Source of the DNA: Calcarisporiella thermophila CBS 279.70
Lineage: Eukaryota; Calcarisporiellomycota
Length of the DNA: 56,226 bases
Reading direction: 5' to 3'
NCBI RefSeq assembly: GCF_041956535.1
Contig: NW_027192210.1
Location: 80,984-137,209 of the forward strand
The notes beneath the pieces were generated by a model. The model was given only the letters and a program-made list of their open reading frames with translations, had not been told where the DNA came from and searched no databases. The translations under genes and the position numbers were made by a program. Below are positions 45,776-56,226 of this stretch, one piece after another. Positions within the stretch are counted from its first letter, which is position 1, and the number at the start of each line of letters is the position of its first letter.

Positions 45776-47963
45776 AAGCCAGCCATCTCGAATTTCGATT
45801 AAACCTTCCACATATGCTCTCCCCGTTTTCGGCTTCGTGGTGTCTTATAGAGCGGCCGTTCATACGCGTCACTACACAGGCAGTCTCTTTGTCCAATGTG
45901 AAGCCGCTTCTCATCCTCCCACTTTCTCCTCTTCATACGCCTTAAAAAAGGCTCACGCAACTCCTCTGGCATCAACTACAAATACTTTTCCAGAGGACCG
46001 AATTCCGACACGAGTGCTACTCTGGGAAATATGGAAACTCATCAAGCCCGATCTCTTATTACTGATGGGTGTTACACTGTCTGCTGTTGCGGCAGCAGTC
46101 GTGAATTTAAAGACTCCAGCTGTCACAGGCAAGCTCATCAGCGTGATCTCCAAAAGCTTAACTGGGGCAGGTGCTCAACTCGCGCTTGCACAACTGCGTG
46201 AGCCGGCTTTAAGACTCTTGGCCCTATTTGGGGCTCAAGGTTTTCTGACATTTTGTCATATTTCGTTGGTATCTGTACTTGGGGAGAATATTGCAAGGCG
46301 CTTGAAGCGCCGTGTATTTACCTCGATCGTCTGCCAGGATATGGCTTTCTTCGATCGTTACAAAAGCGGTGAATTGGTGAGCCGGTTGACCACCGATGTC
46401 AATGAGTTCAAGCATACTTTCAAACAAATTATTACCCAAGGGCTCAAAGCAGTTACCCAGACGATAGGAGCCAGTGTTCAGCTCCTCCAGCTCTCCCCCT
46501 CCCTGACTTTTACATTATGCGCTACTATGCCCGTACTGTACGCGCTACTGAATGTTTACGGCGCTTATCTACGTGACCTCAGTCGGCGCGGCCGTGCCAT
46601 TGATGGAATCGCAACCGGGCTAGCCAGTGAGTCGATACAAAACATCCGCACGGTGCGTGCCTTTGCTGCGGAAGAACGCGAGACCCATGCGTTTGATGCT
46701 GCGGCGAACGATGTAGCCAAGGCCAATTCCTATCTTGGCTTGCATGTAGGTCTGTTCCAGGGAATTACCAACTTTTCCATTGGATGTATGGTGCTAGTTG
46801 TTCTCTACTACGGAGGCACGCTAGTGGTTCGCAACGAGATGAGTGGTGGTGATCTCATGACTTATATGATATCCACGCAGTCGACCCAGAAATCGCTGGT
46901 TTCGCTGGGCGTTTTGTTCGGGCAAACAATCAAGGCAATGGCGGCTGCATCGCGCGTATTTGAATTTGCTAGCATGAAACCTCGGATTCCTCTGGTAGGC
47001 GGGCTCACCCCACCCGGAATGAATGGCTCGATCGAGTTTAGAGGCGTGGAGTTTACCTACCCAACCCGGCCTGATCATAAAGTTCTGGATGAATTCAACC
47101 TGAGAATACTGCCTGGACAGATGGTCGCGCTTTGCGGCGCTTCGGGTATGCTAGCTAAAATGGATGAATTGCTTATCAAAATGTATGACCTTTTTTTTTG
47201 TTTTATATCAAGGCTCTGGTAAATCCACCATTGCTGCTCTTGTCGAGCGCTTCTATGAACCGTCCACAGGGGATATTCTCATCGACGGTGTTCCACTTCG
47301 CGCACTTGACCCGTCGTGGGTACGACGTCAGATAGGCTACATCAACCAGGAGCCTGTGCTGTTTGCAACCACCCTTGCAGAGAATATTCGATATGGCCGG
47401 CCCAACGCAACGGATGAAGAGGTCAAGGAAGCAGCAAGGCGAGCCAATGCACTGGACTTCATTGAGAGCTTCCCTCAAGGATTCGACACCATGGTTGGAG
47501 AAAGGGGCGTCACCCTTAGTGGCGGCCAAAAACAGCGCATTGCAATTGCAAGGGCCATATTGAAGAATCCCAGGGTGCTTGTGTTAGATGAAGCAACAAG
47601 TGCTCTCGACACCCAGTCAGAGAAGGTAGTACAGGATGCACTCGAAGAACTTATGCGGGGACGAACGGTGCTTGTGATTGCTCACCGACTCTCGACAATT
47701 GAAGCGGCTGATATGATTGTAAATATCATCTTCCTTCGCTCCTCTGCTGCTTTGCTGACCATCATGCTCTTCTCTACTCCTAACCCTTCCCTTCCCTATA
47801 GGTCGTAATGGGCCGTGTAAAAGGCAACATTGTCGAACAGGGTAGCCATAAGCAGCTTCTTGCCAACAAGGGTGTCTACTATCACCTGTATGCGCAGGCA
47901 GCCTCGGCAGGTGGCATCATCCCGGATATTCAGGAAGAGCCCCGGAGGGAATTCATTAGTTAA
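45776..47963 (+). CDS. ABC half transporter, mitochondrial inner-membrane type (ABCB family); start not found
   Basis: Supported exons 45776..47145, 47213..47718, 47802..47963, about 678 residues. The first exon follows an acceptor (tttcttag) with phase 2, so the start codon must lie in an upstream exon I could not identify; no in-frame ATG occurs before 46063, which is already inside the first TM helix. The Arg/Ser/Thr-rich acid-poor N-terminal 70 residues look like a mitochondrial presequence. Six-TM domain, then NBD with Walker A (GASGSGKST, split by an intron), Q-loop INQEP, signature LSGGQKQR, Walker B VLVLDEAT and H-loop VIAHRLS. Sequence resembles the ABCB8/Mdl group, acting as homodimer in peptide, haem or Fe-related export. 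Confidence 0.85.
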
Positions 47964-48331
47964 ATCATCTATAACTTAATTCGATTACTCCTCGGATCCC
48001 CGTGTGTATGTATAGACATTTTCCGCATCTAAACCTGTTTACCATAATTCGTCTGGAATCTATCCTCTCCCCCCTCTTCTTTCCCAGGCCACTGTTAATT
48101 TATAAAGGAATCCTTTATTCTTATATCCTTAGTTTAAAAACAATGAGTTATGGTTAGAAAAGAGAGAAATATCAGGGGAAAAAGAGACAATCCAAATGAA
48201 AGAGGAAACTTCGCAAAATAGGAAACAAAACACGAACACGAACAAGAGAAAAATATTTCAAAAGGAAAAACGAAACTAACAAATAAAGAAAAAACTAAGA
48301 AACACGCATATGTCGCACTATGTTATCATGT
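47964..48331. other. Convergent 3' UTR region
   Basis: About 370 bp, A-rich on the right half. Holds the 3' ends of the ABC transporter and 14-3-3 genes. No gene seen. Confidence 0.45.
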
Positions 48332-49479
48332 TTAATTTTCATCTTTAGACTCTTCCTGCTCACCCTCCGCAGCTCCAGACTCTTCCCGCTCCTTGCCTTC
48401 ACCAGAATGCATGTCTGACGTCCACAAAGTGAGATTGTCGCGAAGGAGCTGCATGATAAGGGTCGAATCCTTGTACGAGTCTTCGCTCAGCGTGTCCAGC
48501 TCTGCAATTGCATCATCAAAGGCTTGTTTAGCCAGTTGGCATGCACGATCGGGAGAGTTGAAGATTTCGTAGTAGAACACCGAGAAGTTGAGAGCAAGTC
48601 CAAGGCGAATCGGGTGGGTTGGAGGGAGACTTACAATGGCGATATCGGTGGCACTCTTGTAGGCCTTCAGCGACTCATCCGCAGCATCCTTGCGTACGCT
48701 CTCAGTGGCGAACTCAGCAAGATACCGATAATAGTCGCCCTTCATTTTGTTGTAGAAGACTTTGCTCTCATCCGAAGTTGCCTTTCCGATGAGATGCTTG
48801 TCGAGAACTTCAAGGATGTCTTTACAGATACTGGCAAGTTCTGACTCGACCTTTTCAAGATATTTCTTGATCATTACAACATGCCCTTCGTTCCCTTTAG
48901 ATTCCTCCTTTTGCAAAATGGATGAGATGATACGCCATGAAGCACGGCGGGCACCAATCACATTCTTGTATGCAACAGAGAGCAAGTTACGTTCCTCGAC
49001 GGAAAGTTCTTGCTCATTTGCGGCAACCTTCTTCATGTAATCGACCATCTCTGCAAGAGAAGATATGGTAAGTATCTAAAAATGTCGAAGTGATTTCGCG
49101 CAAGTAAACAATGAAACGCGTCAATTCATACCCTCATATCTCTCGGATTGCTCCGCCAGCTTGGCTAGGTAGATTTGGTTTTCACGCTCCTAAAATATAT
49201 AAAAATGATACGTTAAAAATCTACTCTTCAAATTCTCCAGGCTCTTCTCGGAATAATGTTTCTATTTCGCGTAAATTCAAAGATTATTCGCGTCAACTTG
49301 CTCACTCCACTTCCAAAATGACTTGTAATGGCAGAAATTTCTCAATTATTCAGTGATCTCTCCCGATCATCCGAACATTATATTTTGAAATATTCACATA
49401 TCACACCCAAATCAACCATTACATTTTCCTCTTGGAATTTATAAGGGTAGCCTTTATAACTTTTACTTACAGTAGTCAT
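48332..49479 (-). CDS. BMH1: 14-3-3 protein
   Basis: Exons 49479..49471, 49189..49132, 49050..48332; 261 aa. The first coding exon is just 9 nt (MTT), followed by a 281-nt intron, joining MTT to [25 protein letters not shown]. Phosphopeptide-groove residues are seen: Lys in [16 protein letters not shown], Arg/Arg in [11 protein letters not shown], and [37 protein letters not shown]. The acidic tail ([11 protein letters not shown]) is typical of fungal 14-3-3. It dimerises and binds phosphoserine clients in signalling, cell cycle and metabolism. The long first intron sits where regulatory introns often occur. Confidence 0.96.
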
Positions 49480-49967
49480 TGTGCTAGGATATTGAAAGAT
49501 GGATGGATGGATTGGATTCTTGATGAGATGGATGAAGTAGAGAGATATAACGCGATGGATGTGTGAAAAAAAAATTACGCAAGTGGCGAAAAAAAGGGCA
49601 GAAATCTCGAACAAAGACCAGGGTGATATAGGTTAGGTTAGTCAATGACGTAAAATTACAAAGATATTAGCACACGTAGGGAAGTGCAGTGCTGCTGCTA
49701 CGAGCCTGTATCGATTTTTATTTCCATTTTTTAAGCTTCGATACCCGTATATTGACCAAAAATATGAGTCTTTAGAAATTCACACACATGTTCTTTAGGA
49801 GAATACTCTACCCTCAATATATCATTCACTGACTACTTCAAGGGCTTAGGTTGAAATTGGTAAGTGTGGCTTAGCTCGTAAGAATTGATTAATTTGAGAA
49901 TTAATCAAATACTAAGTTTGATACAATTCAGGGTTTAATTCCCTTAAAAACCACACTATTACATCAA
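49480..49967. promoter_or_regulatory. Divergent promoter of 14-3-3 and Ppn2-like genes
   Basis: About 490 bp, AT-rich, between two divergent starts. A near-palindrome AATTGATTAATTTGAGAATTAATC lies near 49882..49905. No gene seen. Confidence 0.35.
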
Positions 49968-50947
49968 ATGCCACACTATCAGCGGCGCTCCAATCTATCA
50001 CCTCTCCTATTACTTGGCATTCTTCTTTTTACACTTTATCTGCTAATAAGAGTTTCGCTTCGAAATGCAAACGCGCGTACAATATCTCCACATTTGACTC
50101 AAATCAGAACTTTAGATCCACTCCCTAAAGATGGACGCTTGGTTTTTATTGGAGATGTGCATGGCTGCGTGAAAGAGCTCAATCAACTGCTTGAGAAGCT
50201 AGAGTTTAATCCTACTAGGGATAAATTGGTCCTTACAGGAGATTTAGTTTCCAAAGGGCCTGATTCTCTCGGCGTGTTATCAAGAGCGGCGGAGCTTGGC
50301 GCAATTTGCGTAAGAGGCAATAACGATGATAAAGTGATCAGATGGAAAGTATTTTTGGATGGGCTACCTGATCGGGAAATGCAGGAATACTTAGATCCAA
50401 ATGATGTACCCCTTGATCTCAAGTTGAATAGTGACCATGAGTTGATTGCAAGGTATTTGATGAGGATTAATCTATATATGTTATTATCAGTTTCATATAT
50501 CTCATAATGATTGGCCATTTTGCTCCTATTACACTTAGAATTATGGACGATTCTACGTTTCAGTATCTCATATCCTGCCCTCTGATCCTGGACGTGCCCT
50601 CATTTGGAATTTATGTCGTTCATGGAGGACTTATGCCAGGGATTCCTCTAAGAGATCAAGTACCATATGATGTGATGAATATGCGGAATATCAAAAAGAA
50701 TGGGAAACCAACAAAGTCTAAGAACAAAGGGCGCTCTTGGTCCAAAGTTTGGAATGAAGCCCAAATAGGAAATGAAAACCCGCGCACAGTTGTATATGGA
50801 CACCAGGCATCGCGAGGTTTAAATATTAAGAAGTTTTCGATTGGAATAGACACTGGATGCGTATATGGAGGAGAATTGACAGCATACGTGTTGCCAGAAA
50901 GAAAGCTTGTCAGTGTACATTGTGATAAGTACACCGATGACGATTAA
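49968..50947 (+). CDS. PPN2: Ppn2-like metallophosphoesterase (vacuolar polyphosphatase)
   Basis: Exons 49968..50452 and 50539..50947; 297 aa. Residues about 11-28 (LSPLLLLGILLFTLYLLIRV) are a single N-terminal TM or signal anchor. The PPP/calcineurin-like metal-binding motifs are intact: GDVHG at about 63-67, GDLVSKGPDS, GNNDD, YVVHGG and the last His in VYGHQASRG. The sequence SWSKVWNEAQIGNENPRTV and IDTGCVYGGELTAYVL match yeast Ppn2 and its bacterial-like ApaH/PPP relatives. Ppn2 is a zinc-dependent endopolyphosphatase of the vacuole; a bis-nucleoside tetraphosphatase role is the alternative. Two candidate acceptors exist for the intron; the one at 50537 keeps frame and length. Confidence 0.87.
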
Positions 50948-51178
50948 CTCTACTTTTGAATTCAAGTTGTTCCATTGTACATAATTGGCTTTATACACTC
51001 GCGGCTGGAAGTCTGAATAGATATTTTTTTTAATTAAATACAAACATAAACAGAGGTTATAGCAATATGAATAATGTGTGTAAATATATCAAGAATGGTG
51101 TTCGTTAATGAGGATAAGAGGTTTCGTTCTACCAGAACATGCTAGTTAGTTAAAGTCCGATTATTGCTAAGCGCACTC

Positions 51179-52633
51179 TCATGGACCCACCTGTGCTAAA
51201 GTTTCATGCAAATGAGCTGGTTGTTTCCCCAACGCCTTGGCACTAGGTCTCTGTGGCACCTCTTCTACAATATCGTCAGCAAACGGATCTACTCCAGCAG
51301 CCATGGATGAGGAAGCCTCACTATATGTAAAATGCCCGTTTGATTTACTGCCATTCATTACTGCTTCATGACCTCCCAACAAATCCCCTTCCACGTTGCC
51401 ATGTAATTTCGTTTCCTCATCGGTTCCTCGCCAGTTAACGGTTTTAGAAGCCTTGGTTGCGTTAGCGATACAGTGCCGCTCGACCATCTCGTCGTATTGT
51501 TTAAACGCTTGTACCAATAGCTGGTTTGTTTCTAGTAATCTGCGCATCAACTCTCCGTCGTTATTGTCGGCGCTTTGTTGGATATGTCTTAATATAGTCG
51601 CTTGACTATCACGACACTTTGTGCGGAATTCCTGGATGATATCATGCTGTTCTGGGTTGACAGATTCAGGATTTGTGAACGAGAGTGTTTCAGTCAAAAG
51701 TTGGCTGTTGCTCTTCGCAATTGTAATATCATTTTCAATCTATAACCGTGTTAAGATATTGGTCGGCTTGAAAATCTTCATATTCATCGAGTTAACTCAC
51801 CGTCTCAGCTGTAATAGCACTCAGCACTTCCCTTTCCATCCTCTCGTCCAACTGTGGTATCTGCGAAGTTGCGAAACTAAAATTCTATCATCAAACCTTA
51901 AAGTTAGCGCTTGCCTATCTTGATATACTTTCCTCTGACACCCACATTATTATTGCCCTCTCCTGGACTTCGTTTATTTCCTCCGCTCAGCTCATCGCAC
52001 AATTTTCCGACGGACTTCAGCTCGTTGACACCATTAAAGATATTCTTGCAGTGATATAACAGACTCAATATTCGCTGTCGCCCTAGATCTGAAGTTGACT
52101 ATTAAAAAAAAATTAGCAACCATAATTTTAATTGAAATATCAAATATATACTCGTGAATAATAACACTGTTTTAAATCCTCAAGAAAATGGGGCCTCGCC
52201 ATCTGATCTACATTTTTGTAAATTAAATCCGATTGAGTAAAGCCGCTCCTGACCAGAGTTTAAATTAGAATGACAAACCATGAAATCGCTTTCCGCAGTT
52301 CTCCACTAAACATTGCATAACCTGAGAGCATCATTGGTTAGATACTTAACATTTCAAAGAATCTTAACACTTGATCCTTACAGTTATACTTAAAATGGTT
52401 GTTTTCCCATCTCCGGCCTTCAGCCGTCTCCGCAGTGCCTTGGCCGCCTCGCGTGCCCCTTCTGGCTGCCGATTTACCTCCTCAACGGTTGTAAATAGAA
52501 CTTGCCAGTTTTCTGTATCCTGGCTAGGATGCGTTAGAAAATCAATGTTTTCAGTGATGGTTGTTCGCGCTGGCGGTTTACTTATAGAAAAGATTTTCAT
52601 CATTCTTTGGATATCTAAGGTTGTATTAGACAT
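51179..52633 (-). CDS. VHS-GAT domain endosomal adaptor (Lsb5/Tom1-like)
   Basis: Exons 52633..52382, 52321..52275, 52203..52152, 52098..51929, 51876..51801, 51739..51179; 385 aa. VHS domain: ITENIDFLTHPSQDTENWQ, VMQCLVENCGKRFHGLWARPHFLEDL, RQRILSLLYHCKNIF. Exon 2/3 junction was chosen because it restores the KRFHxxxAxxxFLxxL VHS spacing. GAT domain: VLSAITAETIENDITIAKSNSQLL, then a three-helix bundle through QATILRHIQQSADNNDGELMRRLLETNQLL that binds ubiquitin or Arf-type GTPases. The C-terminal tail has DPFADD, an adaptin or clathrin-ear type motif. It should sort ubiquitinated cargo at endosomes or the TGN; yeast Lsb5 links endocytosis with actin. No FYVE or GAE domain. Confidence 0.85.
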
Positions 52634-52971
52634 TCAAGAGATATATGTCCCATATAAAGTCACGTGATCATTGTCGAAAGAATTTTGTTCTATAGAATAA
52701 CCCTCTCAGATGTTGGAGTGCTGTGGCGCAGTTAATTTGTCCTGTCGTGATAGTCTTAGAATAATCTTCGCATCGGTTTTCTTTCCTCCTCTCTCTTTTT
52801 AACGCTACCGCCCAGTGTTCTGTGTGCTTGCATAGCGATTGAAAGGTACGAACGCATCCATCCATCTGTCTACTTTATACAAACATCCATCGGATACGAT
52901 TTTTGCTTGTTTTTGTGTACCCTCATTAACATAAGCTTTTGTTAAATCTTATTAGCTGCTAATCGATCAGC
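52634..52971. promoter_or_regulatory. Divergent promoter of VHS-GAT and RPS22 genes
   Basis: 338 bp between starts. A T-rich/C-rich tract (52785-52805) precedes the likely transcription start of the ribosomal protein gene. No other gene seen. Confidence 0.35.
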
Positions 52972-53578
52972 ATGGTCCGCATCTCTGTCTTGGTATGTTT
53001 CATACTCTTCGATGAATTTCCGCTTCTATTATAAAATCATCATAATGCAATCTTAATTTACTAAATTGCATCACTTCTGATTTTTCATCATTAGAACGAC
53101 TGCCTTAATAGTATGGTCAATGCCGAACGCCGTGGCAAGCGCCAGGTGTTGGTTCGTCCCTCCTCCAAGGTTGTAGTCAAATTCCTTACGGTCATGCAAA
53201 AGCATGGTATGTAGCTTGGGATAGATCCTTATTTTACACTCTGATTACACTGCTCTTTTACGCTTAATATAATCCTATATAATTCGATTAATTGACCTGT
53301 CTATTTCTAAATCTATAGGATATATTGGTGAGTTTGAGGAAATTGATGATCACCGCTCCGGCAAGATTGTCATCCAGTTGAATGGTCGTCTTAATAAGTG
53401 CGGTGTTATTTCTCCCCGTTTCGACATTAAGGTCAATGAGATTGAGAAATGGGTGAATAATCTGCTTCCATCAAGGCAGTTCGGTTACCTTGTATTCACC
53501 ACCTCTTATGGTATTATGGACCACGAGGAGGCTCGTCGCAAGCACACTGGTGGGAAGATTTTGGGATACTTCTACTAA
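52972..53578 (+). CDS. RPS22: 40S ribosomal protein uS8 (S22/S15a)
   Basis: Exons 52972..52992, 53095..53206, 53319..53578; 130 aa, the exact family length. It starts [32 protein letters not shown] and ends [10 protein letters not shown]. uS8 binds the central domain of 18S rRNA. The first exon is 21 nt and intron 1 begins within the first codons, as in many fungal ribosomal protein genes. I checked both introns for box C/D snoRNA motifs and saw none. Confidence 0.97.
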
Positions 53579-54053
53579 ATATATATCTCTTGCAATTTTT
53601 GTAATAATAAAAAAAAAACATATCAAAAAATCTGTGAATATGGTTGCTAAATAGTGTGTAGGGCTTCATACGTAAATATATAGCAAACAAAAAAGCCAGA
53701 AAAATAGTGTATATCTACCCGAACTTTGACCAACATCCACCTGATTGATTGTACTTTGAAGCACGGTGGCTATATGGTTCTACCCATTAATACTATTTTG
53801 TAGATAACATTCGAAATACACTATGCTACTGAAAACGCAAATGAATTGCTAAATTTCTTGGGACTGTTTTTTATGAAATTGGAAATCTGAGTAAGATTCA
53901 TCTAACTTTCATCTGAGATACGAGAAAATCTTTTGATCGTACGTTTAAAAAAATATCTGATAGTCCCAGAAAATAAAAAATAATAATTACCTTTAAGTTC
54001 CTACATGCACAGTCATTGGTCCACTATATGGATGTCAGAAGTATAATTAATTC
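53579..54053. other. AT-rich intergenic region
   Basis: About 475 bp between the RPS22 stop and the ferroportin start. It holds an A run at 53608 (3' UTR) and the ferroportin promoter. No gene seen. Confidence 0.45.
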
Positions 54054-55631
54054 ATGACCATAATGTCTCTTGACCATATATCATGGCTCTATATCTTCCA
54101 GGCCTCAAGGTTTTGATTATAATATATGCCAAAGGAATGAAACATTACTCTAATAATGATTTATGTGTTTTAGCATGTCTTCCCATCGTATTTATGAGTT
54201 CAGCTCGGCGCTTTTTATATCTCATCTTTTCCCGGAGACACTTCTTCCAACATCACTATATGGATTCGCGCTTACATTGTGTACAATTATAACTAGCAAA
54301 TGGATCGGGAAATACATTGACGGTAAACCACGGCTAAATGGTAATATTGGATACATTTCTTGTTGTTTATACATCCATCTTCTTAAGCTTTGTTGCCGTT
54401 ATAAGTTGTTAGAACATGCTGCCTACTGCAAGAATTTTCCAAGGTCATTAGCTGCCTATTATTTGCTCTCCTCTTTTCACCATTCGCCCGGAATTCTTCA
54501 TTCCTGACTCATTTCATCTTTCTTGTTATTTTGTTACTTGGATGCGCGATGCGCACTTCGTTCACAGGAATGTCGATAGCGATTGATAAAGACTGGGTGG
54601 TTGTCATAACCAACTCAACAACAGTTCCAGATAACACATTAATTGTCAACGCAAAAATGCGAAGAATAGATTTACTGGGGAAGTCTTTGGTGCCTTTTGT
54701 CATTGCTGGATTATCCGCCCTAGGAAAAACGATAGTGCTATCATTACCAATATTAATTATTTGGTGTCTTGCTACTATATGGATAGAATGGGTGGCAACT
54801 AGGAAACTTTATGAATATTTTCCTGCCCTTGCAATTGCTAAAAGTAAGCAGGCATCGAAGGATATAGGAGCCAATGGGATTGAATCAAGTATAGAACAAA
54901 GTGAGGCGGCGATAGATGAAGATATTCCGTTATTCTACGGGCAGGTAGACGCAATCGAGACGGAAGATAGCAACAAATGTCATGATCGTGCTGGAAATTG
55001 GTGGGACAATACACTTCGTGATTGGACAATGTTTTATAGCCATCCTGTATTCCTTAGCTCTGTCTCGCTCTCCATGATCTATGTCAATACACTCACACTC
55101 AATGGCCCACTCATTACTTTTCTTAAGTATCACGACGTTACTGATCCAACTATTGCTCTAGTGCGTGGATTTTCCGTGCTTGTCGGGGTTCTTGCCACCT
55201 ATTTAATGCCCATCGGAGTCAAATATTTGGGTTTACTGGAAACAGGAATATCGAGCTTATTGCTGGAGTTCACCGCGCTATTTTCTGTCCTCCTATATCT
55301 TAGTTTCGCTTCATTAGAATTAAACAATTCCACCAACTCTACCGTCTTCTTCGCTGGCCTAATTATCTCACGTCTCGGCTATTGGAGTTTCGAGCTTGTG
55401 CAGTTGCGGGTTCTGCAAGAACTTGTGCCAAACTACCTCGTAGGTCTCTTCAGTGGTCAACAGGCTATTCTTTGTGGATTTTTTGAGCTTATTCACTATG
55501 GGTTAACCATTATCTGGAAAAATCCAAAGACCTTCGTCATACCAGCAATTACTGGAGTTTCAGCAGTTGCTGTTTCTTGCATAGTGTATACCATATTTTT
55601 TAAACGCTACAAGAAGACGTTTCCTGTATAA
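54054..55631 (+). CDS. Ferroportin-like iron transporter (SLC40)
   Basis: Exons 54054..54109, 54174..54340, 54406..55631; 482 aa. The N-terminus (WLYIFQASSMSSHRIYEFSS) aligns position by position with the metazoan ferroportin TM1 region (LxxxHxxSxxxxRxxxF). The third exon opens VVRTCCLLQEFSKVISC and continues through the family signature SIAIDKDWVVVI, then NAKMRRIDLLGKSLVPF and HPVFLSSVSLSMIYVNTLTL. About 11-12 hydrophobic segments with a long hydrophilic central loop (about residues 205-260). MFS-like Fe2+ exporter; in a walled fungus it could act at the plasma membrane or vacuole. Acceptor at 54405 is the only one joining exon 2 to this frame. An ATG at 54063 is an alternative start. Confidence 0.88.
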
Positions 55632-55800
55632 GGAAAATTAAAAACATTTTGGAACCTTTATATTAGGGCATTATTTCAAATGTCTCGATGCTTAAAATTC
55701 TTAAAGCAATACTAGGTGTAGTTCCTTGAACAAAGGAAATAGTCATATTCAGTGGGCAGAAAAATATTGTATAATAGTTAAATGTAAAATAATTGTTATC

Positions 55801-55806
55801 AAAAAA
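55801..55806 (-). terminator. RNA polymerase III terminator of tRNA-Ala
   Basis: Six T on the minus strand, 6 nt after the tRNA 3' end. Confidence 0.75.
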
Positions 55807-55812
55807 CTTGAG

Positions 55813-55884
55813 TGGACGCTATGGGGATTGAACCCATGGCCTTTCGCATGCAAAGCGAATGTGATACCACTACACCAAGCGCCC
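55813..55884 (-). tRNA. tRNA-Ala (anticodon TGC)
   Basis: 72 nt including discriminator A. Acceptor arms GGGCGCT and AGCGTCC pair over 7 bp with G3:U70, the alanine identity pair. D-arm GTGTAGTGGTATCAC, anticodon stem TTCGC/GCGAA around loop TTTGCAT (anticodon TGC), T-arm ATGGG-TTCAATC-CCCAT. No intron and no encoded CCA. A T6 terminator follows at 55801..55806. It reads GCN (chiefly GCA/GCG) codons. Confidence 0.95.
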
Positions 55885-55894
55885 TCTACGTTTA

Positions 55895-56226
55895 ATGCTA
55901 CAAGCAAATCGGTTTTTGGTACGAGCAAGTCACTTTGACAGTCACAAGGTATTCGAGAGCTCCACGTGGCGCACTCTCGAAGGCGGTCCGGTCGCGTCAC
56001 CCAACTGGTCAACTCCAGATGTACTGTCTTTACCCTTGTACAAATGCCCTTTAATTACGAGACAAGGTCGACAATTTGAGGAGCCGAAACCGCCAACACC
56101 GCCGTATCTACTAAATGATATTCTAACCTTCCTCATCAATGGAGGAAGGATAGAATGTAGATCACTCCGGCGACAAGCCTTTTTGGAGCGGAACATGCCG
56201 ATACAATCGGAAATGGAGCGCAGATA
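55895..56226 (+). CDS. Unrecognised open frame running off the right edge
   Basis: An ATG at 55895 opens a frame of 110 codons that stays open to the edge. Its start lies 10 bp from the 5' end of the divergent tRNA. The middle is Pro-rich (FEEPKPPTPPYLLNDI) followed by a mixed charged helix-like segment (FLINGGRIECRSLRRQAF). No signal peptide, TM segment or domain is recognised. The composition looks coding rather than AT-random, and the antisense frame is Arg/Ser-biased, as expected of a shadow. The true start could be an upstream exon. Confidence 0.5.
   Translation, partial: MLQANRFLVRASHFDSHKVFESSTWRTLEGGPVASPNWSTPDVLSLPLYKCPLITRQGRQFEEPKPPTPPYLLNDILTFLINGGRIECRSLRRQAFLERNMPIQSEMERR

Noticed and set aside
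53207-53318. Possible intronic snoRNA in RPS22
   Set aside because: No convincing C (RTGATGA) and D (CTGA) box pair at proper spacing.

Overview
The window is nuclear DNA from a filamentous or zygosporic fungus. Genes are close together, usually 2 to 8 exons, with short introns (about 50-110 nt, GT...AG) ending in T-rich tract + (T/C)AG, and intergenic DNA is AT-rich. Fungus-specific or fungus-enriched families (Mdv1/Caf4 mitochondrial fission adaptor, Ppn2-type polyphosphatase, Rsa3, a fungal-type transcription factor, a proteinase K-like subtilase) give the kingdom. The intron density, a ferroportin (SLC40) gene and Arp2 suggest an early-diverging, zygomycete-grade lineage rather than a yeast; that placement is inference. 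I see no bacterial operons, CRISPR arrays or rRNA.

Layout, left to right. 1-6.1 kb is accessory in flavour: the 5' part of a secreted protein with 41-residue Cys-rich tandem repeats (minus), a secreted subtilase (plus) and a 58-residue secreted six-cysteine peptide (minus), each with a TATA box 70-90 bp upstream and long gene-poor AT-rich gaps between them. 6.1-24.6 kb is housekeeping: ARP2 and phosphopantetheine adenylyltransferase (divergent pair), a disordered protein with repeated acidic-P-L-A motifs, a 2 kb stretch with no convincing gene, a two-TM PPxY membrane protein, MDV1 and SKP1 (divergent), RSA3, a remnant Tc1-type transposase DNA-binding domain, RNR2 with a striking cluster of ACGCGT/CGCG sites, a Myb/SANT coiled-coil protein and a Faf1/C1orf131-like ribosome biogenesis factor. 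24.7-42.9 kb: cytosolic leucyl-tRNA synthetase, splicing factor SLT11/RBM22, a gene-poor 1.7 kb stretch with tandem palindromes, a D-2-hydroxyacid dehydrogenase, a DH-PH RhoGEF, mitochondrial-type GluRS, a GPI-type cell-surface protein built on a duplicated exon, and HisRS with a mitochondrial presequence. 43.3-56.2 kb: a transcription-factor-like protein lacking a visible zinc cluster, a mitochondrial-type ABC half transporter, 14-3-3, Ppn2-like phosphatase, a VHS-GAT trafficking adaptor, ribosomal protein uS8 (RPS22), ferroportin, a tRNA-Ala(TGC) and a truncated open frame at the right edge.

There is no obvious functional gene cluster: most neighbours are unrelated core genes in divergent or convergent pairs sharing 130-490 bp promoters. 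Translation and ribosome assembly are represented repeatedly (LeuRS, GluRS, HisRS, uS8, Rsa3, Faf1-like, tRNA-Ala), but this looks like chance. The least explained items are the secreted Cys-rich repeat protein, the small six-Cys peptide, the acidic-PLA motif protein, the duplicated-exon surface protein, and the two gene-free stretches with hairpins. All exon models were assembled by hand from splice signals and reading-frame continuity; no alignment or search was run.
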